The notes under the pieces are model-generated. The model was not told where the DNA came from and made no database searches. It saw only the letters and a list, made by a program, of their open reading frames with translations. From assembly GCA_022813625.1 (NCBI GenBank), contig JAKLMB010000005.1:62001-126000 (forward strand): DNA of 64,000 nucleotides, written 5' to 3'. Shown here one piece after another: positions 60,412-64,000 of this stretch; the stretch's first letter is position 1; each line of letters begins with the position of its first letter. The translations under genes and the position numbers were made by a program. This DNA comes from Aaosphaeria pasadenensis. Lineage: Eukaryota > Ascomycota > Dothideomycetes > Pleosporales.

Positions 60412-62436
60412 TTAGGAAAGGAACTGCTCAAACACCTGCTCAGGTGTCCACAAAAGAGCTGAAACGACAGCTACTCCACCCAGAACAAAACCGGCCACTC
60501 CAGAGGCCATAGGACCAATGACTCTTGATTTCTTCTTCGGCGGTTGGGGCTGCACTTCCGGATGAGCTTGAGGAACAACTGCATCTTCTGCTGCTCCTGC
60601 CTCTGCAGAATGAGGCAATTCGTCATATTCCACATCATCGAGCACATCTGCCTTCCGCTTCAAGTTTGCAGGGCTTGGTTCCGACGGAGGTGTGAGTGGT
60701 TGTTGAGGGCAATTGTCGACAATCTCAGCGATGGAAACTCCAGTCCTGAATGCTGTAGGAGGGGAGGCCATGATTGTACTGTTCATGTCCGGGGTGGCTG
60801 GAGTAGGCACACCAATCAAAGTATTAGCTGTATCGACCGCAACTGTGCCATCTGTGTATGTTCTGCGTATGTTGTCCGTAGGGTCGCCCGAAACTTGGCC
60901 ATCTGGATGTGGGATCGTGTCGAAGGTTGGAGTTCTATTGTACCCTGCCATGTTATCACGGGTAAAGTCGGGACCACGGTACCAATGATCGGGCGTTGCG
61001 TCATTCCGTGCGGCAACGGCGCCAATATCAAGACAATCGTCCCATCCGACATACTTAGGTGCTAATGGGCGAGAAAGAGATCCTCCGATATTGTCACTCC
61101 AGTAGCCGTTGGAGAAGGACTCACTGTGTAGCTGAGGACCAGTGGGTTGGTAGAAGGATATTGGGTTGGGCATGCTTCGATATTGTTCGTAACTGGCTGT
61201 GTCGTCGAGCTTTTCTGTCGGCTGCGCCTGCGCGGGAGGAGCGTTCGTAGGCGTAGCTATTGGAGCAACAGTCACTTCTTCGTGCTCCTGGTTGAGCACA
61301 GCGTTTAGGCTGGGATTAGTAGTCTGGGTGTCTTGATCGGCTCGAGCGATTGGGGAGTTGAGGGAATCGCATTCCGAATCGACGTCAGAGATTACATGAT
61401 CTCCTGCATCATCTAGATCGCCCTCGCTGGCAGAATCAGTCTCATCGTCACTGGTGCTCATTGGCTGGTCGCTCTCCTCATCCGGATAATCAATATCATC
61501 TTCATCCTCTGATGAATCACCGTCTGCTAGAGTGTAGTGAGCCGGGCTAGGAAGAGAAGTCACGTCTTCGTTGAATGCATTCGGAGATGCCGCCGACGGA
61601 GTTGCCTTCTGGCCCCTATTATGTAAATTCGTTGCAGATACTTCAATGGGCAAAGAGTCATCCTTTTCAGCCAAGATTTCAAGCTCATGGTATGAAGGAA
61701 GTGAACGTGGCCCATCCTCAAAGTCATCGACATTGACAGGATTGCCTTTGCTGCCATAAAGATTGGGTCGCGAAGGAGGAGTTACTTCTTCGGGGTGTAA
61801 TTCTTCGTCGTCCGACGTGGCGCCATCCGGAACACTGATTCCTCTGGGAAAAGAGCCATCTGGGCCCTCGGCCTTGATCTGGGGGGCTCTGCGAGCGTTG
61901 TAGCGATATGTTTTGGCAATGAAGGACTCTATTGTCTTATTAGCGTCTGGTTGTGCGCAGCGATGTGGGGAAACGGGGAAAGTGGGGCCCGTTGCCAGAC
62001 CATACGACTTACCCGTATCGCGGACGACGTTATCTCCAAAACGGAGGACATCCCCATCATGGAGTCTTTGTAGCTCATGCCGTGGCAGCCTGCTGCCATT
62101 CAGATATGTCCCATGCATGGATCCGTTATCAGCAATGTAGACGCCAGGCGTGTCGAAGGGGTAGAAAGGCGCGGAAACAGATAGCCTTGCGTGGTCGCGA
62201 GAGATGACGGGGCTGTCGATGTAGGCGTTGTCGCCAGCGGGCATGAGATTCTTGATGGTGTTCTTGGAGCTTCGACCGATGGGCACCGTCGTGGAAGGAG
62301 TAATGATGAACGTGCGCTTTCTGAAGTCGTCTCTTCCGTCTAAGGAGAGGAGACTAATTTCCATGGAATCTTGGGTTGGTGAGCACAGAGGGAGGATGCG
62401 GGGTTGGGGGGAGATATAGATAGACTCACCAGCCAT
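60412..62436 (-). CDS. FHA-domain protein with C-terminal membrane anchor
   Basis: The open frame encodes 674 residues. An N-terminal FHA domain (about 50-145) shows the phosphothreonine-binding landmarks IGRSSKN, SRDHARL and GTYLNGSRL. A long acidic, serine-rich, probably disordered region follows (about 190-600). Near the C-terminus is a hydrophobic helix (MASGVAGFVLGGVAVVSAL) preceded by KKKSR, suggesting a tail-anchored protein facing the cytosol. Two likely introns keep the frame whether spliced or not: 62429-62370 (60 nt, GTGAGT...AAG) and 62012-61929 (84 nt, GTAAGT...TAG). With both removed the protein is 626 residues and starts MADSMEISLLSLDG. The layout is reminiscent of tail-anchored FHA proteins of the Far10/SLMAP type, but no coiled coil is seen, so this is not claimed. 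Confidence 0.85.
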   Translation of the reverse strand: MAGESIYISPQPRILPLCSPTQDSMEISLLSLDGRDDFRKRTFIITPSTTVPIGRSSKNTIKNLMPAGDNAYIDSPVISRDHARLSVSAPFYPFDTPGVYIADNGSMHGTYLNGSRLPRHELQRLHDGDVLRFGDNVVRDTGKSYGLATGPTFPVSPHRCAQPDANKTIESFIAKTYRYNARRAPQIKAEGPDGSFPRGISVPDGATSDDEELHPEEVTPPSRPNLYGSKGNPVNVDDFEDGPRSLPSYHELEILAEKDDSLPIEVSATNLHNRGQKATPSAASPNAFNEDVTSLPSPAHYTLADGDSSEDEDDIDYPDEESDQPMSTSDDETDSASEGDLDDAGDHVISDVDSECDSLNSPIARADQDTQTTNPSLNAVLNQEHEEVTVAPIATPTNAPPAQAQPTEKLDDTASYEQYRSMPNPISFYQPTGPQLHSESFSNGYWSDNIGGSLSRPLAPKYVGWDDCLDIGAVAARNDATPDHWYRGPDFTRDNMAGYNRTPTFDTIPHPDGQVSGDPTDNIRRTYTDGTVAVDTANTLIGVPTPATPDMNSTIMASPPTAFRTGVSIAEIVDNCPQQPLTPPSEPSPANLKRKADVLDDVEYDELPHSAEAGAAEDAVVPQAHPEVQPQPPKKKSRVIGPMASGVAGFVLGGVAVVSALLWTPEQVFEQFLS

Positions 62437-63851
62437 GCTTTAGGTATGTGTACGCAGTACCGGTCACTCTTATTGACTTGGCGATTTGTAGAATGAAGTA
62501 ACTCAACACGGGAGCAAGCCTTGGTTTGGGATCAGAGTGAAGTCGGGTGGGGAGTTAGATCATTCGTAGGCTGGCGGGGGTCCGGAGCTTCCAAAGGGGC
62601 GAGGAGCCTATAGACGGGGTTTCACAACCGTGGGTCGGGGCGGGGTGTATGTCAAAGAAGCAAAAGCACGCGGAGAGTCGACCAAGGTTTGTATGAGAGG
62701 GAGTATATAAGAGGGAGCTGTGGTGAGTGCGAAGAAAGAAAGAAGGAGAAGAAGAGCAGAGTAGAGTAGAGGTGTAGGTTGCGAGATGAATAAGAGAGAT
62801 GAGGTTAGGCTGAAGCACGAGTAGGCCGATGTATGGAAGGCGGAGTTGGAGTTGCGAGTACATAACTCGTTGGCTATTGGTAGGTGTGCCTCACCAGGTA
62901 TCTGCCTATCTAGGTACTTGCTCGTAACATTCACTCGCCGATATTGTGGTAATTAACTAGATGAGGGGATATGCACGGTATGATACATGGTATTGTATTG
63001 CGTATGCCAAAAAGGCGGAGAATATGTCTTGTCTTCCAGTAACGGTATTATCCAGTGACACGATAGACACACCGCCCATAAGAGTTAAGAGAGGGAGGGA
63101 CGCGTTGAAAGAAGTACTTTGACGATTGATGAGCAGAGGTCGTCCCATTTGCACTATTATCTGTACTAATGATTCCATTTAGGTGTATATGAGTGTACTG
63201 TACTCATAAGAAGAGTACGGAGTACCGTACAGTAAGATATAAAAGCGGGCAATTGTAACAAGTCCCAAGTCGCAAGATGTACCTCGTAAGTTGTCACACG
63301 TCAGAGTAGCTGCCTTGAAGTTCCCAGCCAATCACGTCTCCGTTCTTCCGGTCTATTGCCATTCACTCATCAATGACCCCTCCTTATCGTGTCTCCTTAT
63401 CGGCAACACCTGACCTGCCACCTTTTAGCGTCTCTTGGCAGAAATGAGTCGATGACTGTTCTACTCGGACTTGTATGGAAGGGGACGGCGGGACGACACG
63501 CTCGCTAGTCCCAAAGATCACTAGCGTCGCTAGCATCAATTGGGATGGGAAGTAGCTTTGGTGCCCCACCCAACTTTCACTGAAACTTTTGTCCTCAAGC
63601 AACTTGCGACTGTGACTATACAGCAAACGTCTTCTTCAGCGTCCTTCCTCTCCATTCGTAGACTCACGGACACCCGATCCCACTCGGACCAAAGTTCGAT
63701 CCACGCCATGAGACGCTCTCGTAACGGGCAATCACCACCAGTCATCGTTTCCCTCTAGCCGGCTTCCAGAATAGTTATCCTATCCTATTCCGCAGAGCGC
63801 ACCTGCAAATCGCAATTCACATAACATCACACCAATCCCGTGGCCAGCGCA
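62437..63851. other. Divergent promoter region: FHA gene and RNA polymerase III subunit gene
   Basis: About 1.4 kb with no convincing gene. A TATATA-like element (near 62704-62711, read on the minus strand) and long CT-rich minus-strand tracts (62690-62780) fit the FHA gene promoter. A cluster of GAGTACGG/TACC repeats lies at 63190-63235. Confidence 0.5.
63213..63225. repeat. Dispersed GAGTACGGAGTAC element, copy 2
   Basis: Identical to the copy at 26067-26079 and followed by CGTAC, in the intergenic region before the RNA polymerase III gene. Neighbouring GTACTGTACT strings extend the palindromic character. Confidence 0.6.
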
Positions 63852-64000
63852 ATGGAGGCAAAACAGCAGGTCGTGGACAAGGTGCCAGCGCGCATCCGCC
63901 AGATTCAGTTCGGCATCTTGTGCGCCTTCCCTTCTCGTTTGCGCCCGCGCTATTCCAGCTACTAACACATCTCTATAGCTCCAATCAAGACATAGTCAAC
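63852..64000 (+). CDS. RPC1: DNA-directed RNA polymerase III largest subunit, 5' end (partial)
   Basis: Exon 1 (63852-63919) reads MEAKQQVVDKVPARIRQIQFGI. An intron (63920-63978, donor GTGCGC, branch CTAAC, acceptor TAG) leads to exon 2, which continues FSNQDIVN up to the window edge. The joined N-terminus matches the largest subunit of RNA polymerase III (yeast Rpo31/RPC160), whose first residues carry the conserved KRI-x-x-IQFG-x-x-S-x-x-DI pattern. This enzyme makes tRNAs and 5S rRNA in the nucleus. Only 30 of about 1,400 residues are inside the window, so the call rests on this short match. Confidence 0.75.

Noticed and set aside
1..64000. CRISPR arrays, insertion sequences, rRNA genes or bacterial-type operons
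   Set aside because: None seen; the spliced genes are eukaryotic and no terminal inverted repeats or transposase motifs were found.

Overview
This window comes from a filamentous ascomycete (Pezizomycotina). The evidence is the density of short GT-AG introns (about 45-110 nt, many with a CTAAC/CTGAC-like branch point close to the acceptor), the fungal gene repertoire, and one non-ribosomal peptide synthetase (NRPS) gene of nearly 25 kb. The class within Pezizomycotina cannot be read from the sequence. Exon structures were worked out by hand from splice consensus and reading-frame continuity. Every multi-exon model below closes in frame.

Layout, left to right: an S58 (DmpA-like) aminopeptidase (653-1891, +); a full-length ABCB multidrug-type transporter (3745-7878, +, 7 exons); a DJ-1/PfpI protein (8182-8917, -); a short-chain dehydrogenase/reductase (10040-10939, +); splicing factor SPF27/BCAS2 (11193-12008, -); a neutral ceramidase (12695-15032, +); a 2.4-kb gap; an ABCC (MRP-type) transporter of 14 exons (17413-22601, -); a 5.2-kb spacer without a convincing gene; the NRPS (27834-52531, +, 14 exons, about 7,985 aa); an MFS anion:cation symporter-type permease (53700-55536, +); a membrane protein of unknown function (57279-59748, +); an FHA-domain protein with a C-terminal membrane anchor (60412-62436, -); and the 5' end of the RNA polymerase III largest subunit (from 63852, +, cut by the window edge).

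The NRPS dominates the window. Read from its motifs, the order is: half C domain - A1-T1-E1 - C1-A2-T2 - C2-A3-T3-E2 - C3-A4-T4 - C4-A5-T5-E3 - C5-T6 - C6-T7. Epimerization domains follow T1, T3 and T5, so a pentapeptide with D-L-D-L-D configuration is predicted. The C-terminal end has no adenylation domain and no thioesterase. It has a C-T-C-T tail whose last carrier domain lacks the phosphopantetheine serine (GGDI instead of GGDS). From memory, this layout resembles the conserved NPS4 / AbNPS2 / Pes1 family of ascomycete NRPSs, which has been linked to spore surface and stress phenotypes. That link is an inference and needs a phylogeny.

The NRPS does not sit in an obvious multi-enzyme cluster. 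It lies between housekeeping genes (SPF27 and ceramidase on one side, RNA polymerase III on the other). The divergent ABCC transporter is the best candidate partner for export, and the MFS permease 3' of it is a weaker one.
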